A stretch of 21,575 nucleotides of DNA from JAAZMA01 sp036720245 (GTDB taxonomy: Bacteria > Bacillota > Clostridia > Tissierellales > Tepidimicrobiaceae). The stretch spans positions 1 through 21,575 of the forward strand of contig DAIMNI010000036.1 in assembly GCA_036720245.1 (NCBI GenBank). Direction: 5' to 3'. The notes under the pieces were generated by a model. The model was given only the letters and a program-made list of their open reading frames with translations, searched no databases and had not been told where the DNA came from. A program made the position numbers and the translations under genes. Within the stretch, counting starts at the first letter, position 1; every line of letters starts with the position of its first letter. Shown piece by piece: positions 15,222-21,575 of this stretch.

Positions 15222-16283
15222 ATGGCTAAAGTTCTCATGAAGGGAAATGAAGCTATTGGCGCTGCCGCAATAGAGGCAGGCTGTAAATATTTTTTCGGCT
15301 ATCCAATAACGCCACAATCTGAACTACCTGAATATATGTCTAGAGAATTACCAAAGATAGGTGGCTGTTTCTTACAAGCAGAATCTGAAATAGCTGCAAT
15401 AAATATGGTTTATGGTGCGGCAGGTGCAGGAGTTAGAGCTATGACTTCTTCATCTAGTCCAGGGATTTCACTAAAACAAGAAGGTATTAGCTATATAGCA
15501 GGTGCAGAACTACCCTGTGTAATAGTAAATATTATGAGAGGTGGCCCAGGTCTAGGTAGTATCCAACCATCTCAAACAGACTATTTCCAAGCCACAAGAG
15601 GTGGAGGAAATGGAGATTATAGATTAGTAGTATTGGCACCAGCTAATGTTCAAGAACTAGTAGATTTAATCATAGAAGGTTTTGATATAGCAGACCAATA
15701 TAGAAATCCAGTAATGATACTTGGAGATGGAATGATTGGTCAAATGATGGAACCAATAGAATTTAAGAACCCAAAACAAAGAGAATTACCTGAAAAAACT
15801 TGGGCTACTACTGGCACTAAAGGTGAAAGAAAACCTAATATAATAAATTCTCTATATTTAGCAGCTGAAGAATTAGAAAGGCACAATATTAAATTACAAG
15901 CTAAATATAAAGAAATTCGAGAAAATGAAGTAAAAGTAGAATCCTATAATATAGAAGATGCAGATGTAGTAATAGCTGCTTATGGAACTACTTCCAGAAT
16001 AGCTAGAACTGCCATATCTCAATTAGAAAAAGAAGGTTATAAGGTAGGTTTAATTAGACCTATTACTCTATGGCCTTATCCTTATGATGAATTTAAGAAA
16101 ATTAATGAAAACTGTAAGGGAATACTAACAGTAGAAATGAATACAGGACAAATGATAGATGATGTTAAAATAGCCGTAGAAGGCAAATTCCCTGTATATT
16201 TCCATGGTAGAACTGGTGGTATGGTACCTACACCAGCTGAAATAATAGAAAAAGTTAAAGCTATATATGGAGGTGAATTATAA
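15222..16283 (+). CDS. vorB: 2-oxoacid:ferredoxin oxidoreductase, alpha subunit (VorB type)
   Basis: A 353-aa subunit carrying the pyrimidine-binding and transketolase-C-like domains. The N-terminal domain shows GNEAIGAAAIEAGCKYFFGY, PITPQSELPEY, ESEIAAINMVYGAAGAG and SSSSPGISLKQEG; the middle has IMRGGPGLGSIQPSQ. The C-terminal domain begins near 245 (DADVVIAAYGTTSR) and includes GLIRPITLWPYP. The length agrees with VorB of branched-chain 2-oxoacid oxidoreductases (about 350 aa). The linked butyrate-type kinases favour branched-chain 2-oxoacid substrates over 2-oxoglutarate, but both remain possible. The next gene's ATG overlaps the stop codon (TAATG). Confidence 0.9.
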   Translation: MAKVLMKGNEAIGAAAIEAGCKYFFGYPITPQSELPEYMSRELPKIGGCFLQAESEIAAINMVYGAAGAGVRAMTSSSSPGISLKQEGISYIAGAELPCVIVNIMRGGPGLGSIQPSQTDYFQATRGGGNGDYRLVVLAPANVQELVDLIIEGFDIADQYRNPVMILGDGMIGQMMEPIEFKNPKQRELPEKTWATTGTKGERKPNIINSLYLAAEELERHNIKLQAKYKEIRENEVKVESYNIEDADVVIAAYGTTSRIARTAISQLEKEGYKVGLIRPITLWPYPYDEFKKINENCKGILTVEMNTGQMIDDVKIAVEGKFPVYFHGRTGGMVPTPAEIIEKVKAIYGGEL

Positions 16284-17029
16284 TGGCTATAGTATTTGAA
16301 AAGACTAGAGGCCTAACAGATGCACAAACTCACTATTGCCCAGGATGTACTCATGGTATAATTCACAGATTGGTAGCAGAATCCTTAGAAGAATTAGGAG
16401 TACTAGATAATGCTATAGGAGTAGCACCAGTAGGTTGTTCAGTATTAGCATATAATTATTTTAACTGTGATATGCACGAAGCTGCCCATGGTAGAGCACC
16501 AGCAGTTGCAACTGGAATTAAAAGAGTTCGTCCAGAAAACTTTGTATTTACCTATCAAGGTGATGGAGACTTAGCCTCCATAGGAACTGCAGAAATCGTT
16601 CATGCAGCCCACAGAGGAGAAAAAATTTCCACTATATTTGTAAACAATGCCATATATGGAATGACAGGTGGACAAATGGCCCCCACTACACTAATAGGTC
16701 AAAAAGCTACGACTGCACCTTATGGTAGAACTGAAGAACATTCGGGAAAACCTATAAGAATATCTGAAATGTTAGCTACCATAGATGGAGCCAAATTTGT
16801 GGAAAGAGTTACAGTAACTACTCCAGCTGAAGTTAGAAGAGCTAAAAAAGCTATAAAAGAGTGTTTCCAATTACAATTAGATAGAAAAGGCTTTGGAATA
16901 GTAGAAGTATTGTCTACTTGCCCAACTAACTGGGGCCTAACACCAGAGGAAGCTCTAAGATGGTTAGAAGATAATATGATTCCTTATTATCCTTTAGGAA
17001 ACTTTAGAAGACCTGAGGAGGTGGAATAA
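16283..17029 (+). CDS. 2-oxoacid:ferredoxin oxidoreductase, beta subunit (TPP-binding)
   Basis: A 248-aa thiamine pyrophosphate-binding subunit. The cofactor motif is GDGDLASIG (93-101), ending with the NN pair at 121-122 and followed by AIYGMTGGQ. Cysteines C19 and C22 (CPGC), C52 (VGCS) and a fourth near residue 215 (STCPTNWG) are placed to hold the catalytic-subunit [4Fe-4S] cluster. GGAGGTG lies before the overlapping start codon. The gamma subunit follows immediately after the stop. With the alpha, gamma and ferredoxin subunits it should form the enzyme that converts 2-oxoacid and CoA to acyl-CoA, CO2 and reduced ferredoxin. Confidence 0.93.
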   Translation: MAIVFEKTRGLTDAQTHYCPGCTHGIIHRLVAESLEELGVLDNAIGVAPVGCSVLAYNYFNCDMHEAAHGRAPAVATGIKRVRPENFVFTYQGDGDLASIGTAEIVHAAHRGEKISTIFVNNAIYGMTGGQMAPTTLIGQKATTAPYGRTEEHSGKPIRISEMLATIDGAKFVERVTVTTPAEVRRAKKAIKECFQLQLDRKGFGIVEVLSTCPTNWGLTPEEALRWLEDNMIPYYPLGNFRRPEEVE

Positions 17030-17587
17030 ATGGAAGAAAGAGTAGTAATGGCAGGATTTGGTGGACAAGGAGTAATGGCTATAGGGCAGTTATTAACTTA
17101 TGGTGGTATGGTAGAAAATAAATATGTTTCTTGGTTACCATCCTATGGACCAGAAATGCGTGGTGGAACTGCTAACTGTGGTGTAATAGTATCAGATGAA
17201 CCAGTAGGCTCACCAGTAGTAGTAGATTCCACATCAGCTATAGTAATGAACAAACCATCTTTAGATAAGTTTGAATATACCTTAGTAAAAGGCGGAAAAC
17301 TATTTATAAACTCATCTTTAATAGAACAAAAAGCAGAAAGAGAAGACATAGATGTATATTATATTCCAGCTAATGAATTAGCAGATGAGATAGGCAATGC
17401 AAGGGTCGCCAATATGGTAATGTTAGGAGCATATTTAGAAGCAAGTAAAGTCGTAGATGTAGAATCTGTACTAGAAGGATTTACAAAAGTATTTGGAGAA
17501 AAAAGGGCAAAGTTAATCCCTATAAATAGAAAAGCTCTAGAAAAGGGTGCAGAAATAGCAAGAGAACAAATGAAGGCAATGGTATAA
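17030..17587 (+). CDS. 2-oxoacid:ferredoxin oxidoreductase, gamma subunit
   Basis: A 185-aa subunit of the pyruvate/ketoisovalerate oxidoreductase gamma family. It begins with the typical GFGGQGVMAIGQLL, followed by SWLPSYGPEMRGGTANCGVIVSD, and ends with the helical NARVANMVMLGAYLEA. Its start codon is directly adjacent to the beta subunit stop (TAAATG), with GAGGAGGTGG as ribosome binding site. It is the last gene before a strong terminator, closing the unit that begins at cdaA. Confidence 0.93.
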   Translation: MEERVVMAGFGGQGVMAIGQLLTYGGMVENKYVSWLPSYGPEMRGGTANCGVIVSDEPVGSPVVVDSTSAIVMNKPSLDKFEYTLVKGGKLFINSSLIEQKAEREDIDVYYIPANELADEIGNARVANMVMLGAYLEASKVVDVESVLEGFTKVFGEKRAKLIPINRKALEKGAEIAREQMKAMV

Positions 17588-17588
17588 G

Positions 17589-17624
17589 AAAAAGGCTGAT
17601 TTCTTTAGGGGGATCAGCCTTTTT
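17589..17624 (+). terminator. Strong intrinsic terminator after the oxidoreductase operon
   Basis: Perfect 12-bp stem AAAAAGGCTGAT (17589-17600) with ATCAGCCTTTTT (17613-17624), 12-base loop, T-run within and after the right arm. Confidence 0.9.
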
Positions 17625-17677
17625 CATTATATTACATTATATGATAAATAAGTTGTTTAAATTTTCAAAAAGTTCTC

Positions 17678-17706
17678 TTGCATTTAAAATTTAATTATGA
17701 TATACT
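17678..17706 (+). promoter_or_regulatory. Promoter of the riboswitch-controlled operon
   Basis: TTGCAT (17678-17683), 17-base spacer, TATACT (17701-17706). The same pair with the same spacing recurs at 21371-21399 ahead of the second riboswitch, which supports its being real. Predicted start near 17713. Confidence 0.8.
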
Positions 17707-17832
17707 AATCAAGAGAGTTAGAAAATTGTATAAACTTTAAACTATTCGCTATAAATTCAATTGTATTTTATTTATCTAATCTAAGAAAACTCTTTGTTTT
17801 AATCTAAAAATCATTAAAAAACTATATATAAA
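17707..17832 (+). other. Conserved pre-aptamer leader RNA
   Basis: About 120 AT-rich transcribed bases between the promoter and the aptamer, closely matched in the second leader (21400-21530). GAGAGTT near 17713 could pair with AACTCTTT further on. The stretch ATTCGCT...AATTC (17744-17758) repeats the beginning of the aptamer (TCGCTGAATTC at 17833). No reading frame is visible. It may fold as an extra regulatory domain. Confidence 0.45.
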
Positions 17833-17940
17833 TCGCTGAATTCTTTTTAAGAAGCGGGGGAACCAATGTTTTGGGGTGAATCCATTATGGACGGGCAAAA
17901 CCCTTAGCCCGAACCCGACAGCTAACCTCGTAAGCGTAGA
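17833..17940 (+). promoter_or_regulatory. c-di-AMP riboswitch aptamer (ydaO/yuaA class)
   Basis: Recognised by the characteristic conserved blocks in order: TCGCTGAATTC, AGCGGGGGAACCAATG, TTGGGGTGAATCC, ACGGGCAAAACCC...CCGAACCCG, and ACAGCTAACCTCGTAAGCG. A short P1 can form between CGCT (17834-17837) and AGCG (17933-17936). This class binds cyclic di-AMP and usually switches expression off when it is high. A terminator hairpin follows 23 bases later, ahead of the gene at 18052, so control is by transcription termination. Confidence 0.95.
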
Positions 17941-17962
17941 GGGGTTGATATTTCTGTATTTT

Positions 17963-18001
17963 AAGACTATGGGAAATAGAGAAGAACCCCATAGTCTTTT
18001 T
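17963..18001 (+). terminator. Riboswitch expression-platform terminator
   Basis: Stem AAGACTATGGG (17963-17973) with CCCATAGTCTT (17988-17998), then a T-run (17997-18001). GGGGTT at 17941-17946, just after the aptamer, can instead pair with AACCCC at 17985-17990, which includes part of the terminator's right arm; this is a plausible antiterminator. Confidence 0.85.
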
Positions 18002-18051
18002 ATGTTCTTAAATTTACAAAAAAATACTGAAATGAAAGGAATGTATTTATA

Positions 18052-19893
18052 ATGAGGAAAACTTATCTAGCTTTTACTATAGGTAATGACCCCCATACAG
18101 AAGGGCTTTTTAAATCCAGTCATATTGGTAGACTGGCAGGTATTGATTGCTATGTTTTAGCACCAGGGAAGACCATAGATGAATTGGCAAAGGCTATAAA
18201 GCACCATGAACCTGATTTTATTGGCATTAGTTATAGATTGACTCCTGAGATTGGAGTAAAGGAATTTACCCGTATATTACATGAATTTCAGAAACTTGGG
18301 CTATTAACTAAAGAAAATGGTGATACTAGAAAAGTAGCCTTAGCGGGACTTCCCAAGACTATGGAAATATTAGAAGGAGTTAAAAACAAATTACCTTGTG
18401 AGGTTTTCCTAGTTCCATCTAAAACAAATCCATTGGCAAGTGCAGCTTCTAGTCTGGATTATTTTGAGGTTTTTGATAGTAGAAGGAAAGAAATATTATC
18501 TCAACTAGAGACTGAATTGTTTCCCTATAAAATTAAAGAATTAGACCAAATTGCAAAAGAAGTAATTGCAAATGAAAAGTATAGACTAGAACCACCACTT
18601 AATATACCCTCAGAAAAAGCAAAAGCTTCTCTAATATATAGATATGAAGAGACAAAAAGACCTTTAATACGAACACATTTTGGTATTCCTTCAGATTCCA
18701 TATACCCGACTATAGAGGGGATAGAGCTCATAGCCAAGGCAAGAGTAGTTGATGAAATTTCCCTAGGTTCTTCCGATTTGTCTCAAAGATATTTTGGAAA
18801 ACCAGAGGAATTTGAAAATAGAAAAAATGATGGGGGAGTTCCTTATAAGGATTATGATGATTTAGTTAGCCTTTTTAAGGCAACTAGACAAGGTAATTAT
18901 CCATCAATAAAACCCTATGCTCATGTATACGATATATTATATTTTGTTGATATCTGTATTAAGGCAGGAATGCTAATTGGTGCCCATCAAGCTGTACCAC
19001 TATTTTGGTTTAATGAATTAGATGGAAGAGGGCCATTATCAGTGGAGGATTCTATAGATGAACATATTTTAGCAGTTAAAAAACTTGCAAAACTAGACAT
19101 ACCAGTTGAGATGAATGATCCCAATCAATGGGCTTCTAGATATGCTCATGACACATTAATAGTGGCGGATTATGCTTTGATAACTGCAGTTATGGTGACA
19201 ACGGATGTTAAGGATAGAATATATCAGTTTCAGTTTAACAAACCTGCAGAAACAGGGGATTTAGCAGATCTTGCAAAAATGTCTACTGCCATTGAAGTTT
19301 CAAATAAAGTATCGCAATACAATTCATTATCCAGAATGTGGAGGGAAACTCGTACAGGAATTGAGCATTTAAGTCCAGATATGGACATAGCCAGATTTCA
19401 GTTAGCTAGATCTACTCTTTTACAGATGCTCATAGATCCACAAATTATACATTTGGTAAGCTATTGTGAAGCTAATCATGCAGCTACAGCTGAGGATATT
19501 ATGGAAAGTTCTCAAATAGTTCGTAAAGCAATAAGATTATTTGAGGAAAACAAACCAGATTTGATTAAATATATGAAAGATCCTATTGTACTAGAAAGAA
19601 AAGAACATCTTATTAAAGAAAGCTCCTTTTTATTAAAGGAAATAGCAAGACTTAATCCATTATATAAAGAAGGTCATTTGTCTACATTAGCTCCTTATCT
19701 AGCAGATAGTAGTACATTGAAAAAAGCCATAAAAACAGGGTATATGTCAGCACCAGGAATCATGCACCCATCCTATAGACAGGAATATTTACTTACAAAA
19801 ATAATGGAGCATGGATTTATAGATGCTGTAGATTTTGAAGACTATACCATATTATCAGAAGAAGATAGACTAAACCAATTGAAAAAAGTTTAG
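18052..19893 (+). CDS. Cobalamin-binding protein with glutamate-mutase-like barrel
   Basis: A 613-aa soluble protein, predicted B12-dependent enzyme. The N-terminus has the corrinoid-binding D-x-H-x-x-G motif as DPHTEG (13-18), right after the first strand as in glutamate mutase subunit S; H15 would be the lower axial cobalt ligand. The Rossmann-like region continues through LAKAIKHHEPDFIGISYRL to about 125. A second region (about 200-430) looks like a TIM barrel of the glutamate mutase E type, with GGVPY (261-265), AHQAVPLFWFN (311-321) and NDPNQWASRYAHD (355-367). The C-terminal 180 residues are helical and unassigned. If correct, it combines in one chain what is normally two subunits. Substrate unknown. 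It is the first gene behind the c-di-AMP riboswitch; AAAGGA precedes the ATG. Confidence 0.7.
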   Translation: MRKTYLAFTIGNDPHTEGLFKSSHIGRLAGIDCYVLAPGKTIDELAKAIKHHEPDFIGISYRLTPEIGVKEFTRILHEFQKLGLLTKENGDTRKVALAGLPKTMEILEGVKNKLPCEVFLVPSKTNPLASAASSLDYFEVFDSRRKEILSQLETELFPYKIKELDQIAKEVIANEKYRLEPPLNIPSEKAKASLIYRYEETKRPLIRTHFGIPSDSIYPTIEGIELIAKARVVDEISLGSSDLSQRYFGKPEEFENRKNDGGVPYKDYDDLVSLFKATRQGNYPSIKPYAHVYDILYFVDICIKAGMLIGAHQAVPLFWFNELDGRGPLSVEDSIDEHILAVKKLAKLDIPVEMNDPNQWASRYAHDTLIVADYALITAVMVTTDVKDRIYQFQFNKPAETGDLADLAKMSTAIEVSNKVSQYNSLSRMWRETRTGIEHLSPDMDIARFQLARSTLLQMLIDPQIIHLVSYCEANHAATAEDIMESSQIVRKAIRLFEENKPDLIKYMKDPIVLERKEHLIKESSFLLKEIARLNPLYKEGHLSTLAPYLADSSTLKKAIKTGYMSAPGIMHPSYRQEYLLTKIMEHGFIDAVDFEDYTILSEEDRLNQLKKV

Positions 19894-19958
19894 CTGGCTG
19901 GAAAAGGATTATTAATATAGGGTTGATAAATATGTATTATAAGGGGGTGAACTTGTTT

Positions 19959-21233
19959 ATGAAAATAGGTATTTATGGAGCTAGTACACAAAGTGGGAAG
20001 GCATTTTTGGCAGACTTTCTTATGAAAGGCTATAGTGTTTATGGTTATGCTAGACAATCACTACATGGAATGGAGTTCATAAATGAAATAAGAAAGAATA
20101 ATGGCATTATGCTAGAGAGGCCTGATAATGTTATTGGGGAGGAATCCCAATTTATTGAGCTTAGAAATAGTAGGGTAGGAAGTAATTTAGATGAATTAGT
20201 AAATCATTCAGATATTATTGTTATTTCCCATCCTTCCCAGTATATTGAGGAAACAGTTATGAATCTTAAAAAGGCCAATATAATAGAAAAAAGGATTCCT
20301 TTAGTATTAGGCTGCAGTAGAACACTAGCAACCCCCTATATTTGGGATGTTTTAGGGAAGGATTATCCCGTTGTTTGTTTTTCTACTTTGCCCTATTCAT
20401 CTAAATCTTTATCGCTAGGTAGTGTATTTATAAAAAGAAGAAAAAGAAATTGGATGGCTTCTTTAGAAGGTGAATTTAAAAATGAGGATATCAATATAAT
20501 TGAAGAGATTTTTCCACAAGTTTTATATAATAAAGTTCCTGCCAGTACCTCTTTAGGAAATATAGGTGCAGTATTTCATGCAGCTCCTTATATGTTAAAT
20601 TATGAAGAAATAAAAGAGTATGAAAGAGAAGGGAAAACTTATTCTTTCTATGTACAAGGAATAATGGAAAGAAAAGATGTGGGAGAATTTATAGAGGCTA
20701 TTGATCAAACTAGACTTCATATTGCTCATTATTTAGGACTGCCAGTTTTCGGCTATTCTATTTCCCCAAGGGAGGAAAGATGGAAAGAGATAATGAAGCG
20801 AATGAGAAAAGCAGAATTAGAATATATAGACAATATAGAAGAATTAAGGATTTTAAGGCATGATTATTTAGAAGAAATTAACAATTCTATTCTTTCGGCA
20901 CAACATTGGCTAGATGTAACTTATGGTGTTAGACGAATAGAGGGAGAATCCATAGGTTCGGCTATTGGACGAACTCCAACATATCAACAAATGTCAGTAC
21001 CTCAAAAAAGATATGTAGAGGAAGATATTCCAACAGGCCTTGTTCCATTAGAGGCTTTGGCAAAGAGATTTAACATTAACCACGATGAAATAAGCTATAT
21101 CATAGATCTCTATGATAAAACATTTAATTTGGACTCTAGAGCAAAGGGAAGGAATGTAGAAAAGTTTGAAACAGAATTTTTAACCAAGTATTTAACGGGA
21201 GAATTGTTTAAAGCTTATGAATATGCCATTTAA
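19959..21233 (+). CDS. Octopine/nopaline (opine) dehydrogenase family protein
   Basis: A 424-aa NAD(P)-dependent dehydrogenase-like protein. The N-terminus is a Rossmann fold (KIGIYGASTQSGKAF, residues 2-16) and ISHPSQYIEET (about 89-99) matches the next strand region. The stretch TSLGNIGAVFHAAPYMLN (197-214), with H207, resembles the catalytic N-x-x-x-H-P-like region of opine dehydrogenases. Such enzymes reductively join an amino acid to a 2-oxoacid. Earlier starts exist in frame (19923, 19932), but AAGGGGGTGA (19941-19950) is placed for the ATG at 19959, which begins the fold correctly. It lies 65 bases after the cobalamin gene with no terminator between, so both are riboswitch-controlled. 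Confidence 0.75.
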   Translation: MKIGIYGASTQSGKAFLADFLMKGYSVYGYARQSLHGMEFINEIRKNNGIMLERPDNVIGEESQFIELRNSRVGSNLDELVNHSDIIVISHPSQYIEETVMNLKKANIIEKRIPLVLGCSRTLATPYIWDVLGKDYPVVCFSTLPYSSKSLSLGSVFIKRRKRNWMASLEGEFKNEDINIIEEIFPQVLYNKVPASTSLGNIGAVFHAAPYMLNYEEIKEYEREGKTYSFYVQGIMERKDVGEFIEAIDQTRLHIAHYLGLPVFGYSISPREERWKEIMKRMRKAELEYIDNIEELRILRHDYLEEINNSILSAQHWLDVTYGVRRIEGESIGSAIGRTPTYQQMSVPQKRYVEEDIPTGLVPLEALAKRFNINHDEISYIIDLYDKTFNLDSRAKGRNVEKFETEFLTKYLTGELFKAYEYAI

Positions 21234-21253
21234 TTATCTAAATAAGGATAAGT

Positions 21254-21322
21254 AAAATAGCTCCCCCTTTTAATGTAAATTTTTAAATTTGCATTAAAGA
21301 AAATAGGGGCTATTTTATTTTT
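21254..21322 (+). terminator. Long two-part terminator hairpin after the opine dehydrogenase gene
   Basis: The outer stem AAAATAGC-T-CCCC pairs with GGGGCTATTTT (21306-21316) with one bulged base. An inner 14-bp stem, TTTAATGTAAATTT (21269-21282) with AAATTTGCATTAAA (21285-21298), stacks on it. It ends in ATTTTT. Confidence 0.8.
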
Positions 21323-21370
21323 GATCTATGTCAATATTTTGGACAAAAATTTAATCCAAAAAATTTTTTC

Positions 21371-21399
21371 TTGCATTTAAGATTTAATTATGATATACT
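21371..21399 (+). promoter_or_regulatory. Promoter of the second riboswitch leader
   Basis: TTGCAT (21371-21376), 17-base spacer, TATACT (21394-21399); the same elements and spacing as at 17678. Confidence 0.8.
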
Positions 21400-21490
21400 A
21401 ATTAAGAGAGTTGTATATCCTTTAAGCTATTCGCTGTGAATTCAATTGTATTTCATTTATCTAATCTAAGAAAACTCTTTGCTTTAATCT

Positions 21491-21522
21491 AAAAAATCAT
21501 TAAAAAATCATTAAAAAATCAT
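21491..21522 (+). repeat. Triplicated 11-bp unit in the second leader
   Basis: AAAAAATCATT occurs nearly three times in tandem (21491-21501, 21502-21512, 21513-21522). The first leader has only one such unit at the matching place, so the copies differ by repeat expansion. Confidence 0.75.
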
Positions 21523-21530
21523 ATATAAAT

Positions 21531-21575
21531 CGCTGAATTCTTTTTAAGAAGCGGGGGAACCAATGTTTTGGGGTG
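21531..21575 (+). promoter_or_regulatory. Second c-di-AMP riboswitch aptamer, partial at window end
   Basis: The first 45 bases are identical to the first aptamer from CGCTGAATTC through GCGGGGGAACC to TTTTGGGGTG, then the window ends. It is oriented rightward, so it controls a gene beyond the window. Confidence 0.88.

Noticed and set aside
21371..21575. Mobile element carrying the riboswitch copies
   Set aside because: No transposase, terminal inverted repeats or target-site duplications were seen around the two leaders; simple segmental duplication is enough.

Overview
The window is AT-rich, with AGGAGG-type ribosome binding sites, tightly packed genes almost all on the + strand, and U-tailed hairpin terminators. 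It carries spore genes (an alpha/beta SASP and cotJABC), rubrerythrin, and a ferredoxin-dependent 2-oxoacid oxidoreductase with butyrate-type kinases. Together these point to an anaerobic, amino-acid-fermenting, endospore-forming Firmicute (Clostridia or Tissierellia). The species cannot be fixed from this window.

Layout. 1-2,122: a hypothetical protein behind a perfect inverted repeat, a DUF4230 membrane-anchored protein, a YkuD L,D-transpeptidase, and a convergent SASP gene sharing a terminator with it. 2,459-3,484: the cotJA-cotJB-cotJC spore coat operon. 3,534-4,175: rubrerythrin with its own promoter and terminator. 4,211-6,768: a DUF5317 membrane protein followed by ptsH and ptsI, the general phosphotransferase proteins. 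6,769-7,048: an accessory-looking intergenic stretch with two palindromic repeat elements and an operator-like palindrome. 7,049-9,034: a PrsW-type membrane protease and a CapA-type lipoprotein.

9,079-17,624 looks like one long transcription unit of ten genes. It begins with cdaA (c-di-AMP synthase) and its regulator cdaR. It continues with two butyrate kinases flanking a phosphate butyryltransferase, a P-loop ATPase, a 2x[4Fe-4S] ferredoxin and the alpha, beta and gamma subunits of a 2-oxoacid:ferredoxin oxidoreductase. The metabolic part predicts oxidation of (probably branched-chain) 2-oxoacids to acyl-CoA with reduced ferredoxin, then acyl-phosphate, acid and ATP.

17,678-21,322 is the most interesting block. 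A strong promoter leads into a ydaO/yuaA (c-di-AMP) riboswitch with an intrinsic terminator, controlling two genes. The first is a cobalamin-binding protein with an N-terminal DxHxxG motif and a TIM-barrel-like region recalling glutamate mutase. The second is an octopine/nopaline (opine) dehydrogenase family protein. The same promoter, leader and aptamer start again at 21,371, and this second copy runs off the end of the window. I read this as a candidate c-di-AMP-controlled, possibly osmolyte-related, B12/opine pathway sitting just downstream of the c-di-AMP synthase operon. The regulation is well supported by sequence; the chemistry is inference.
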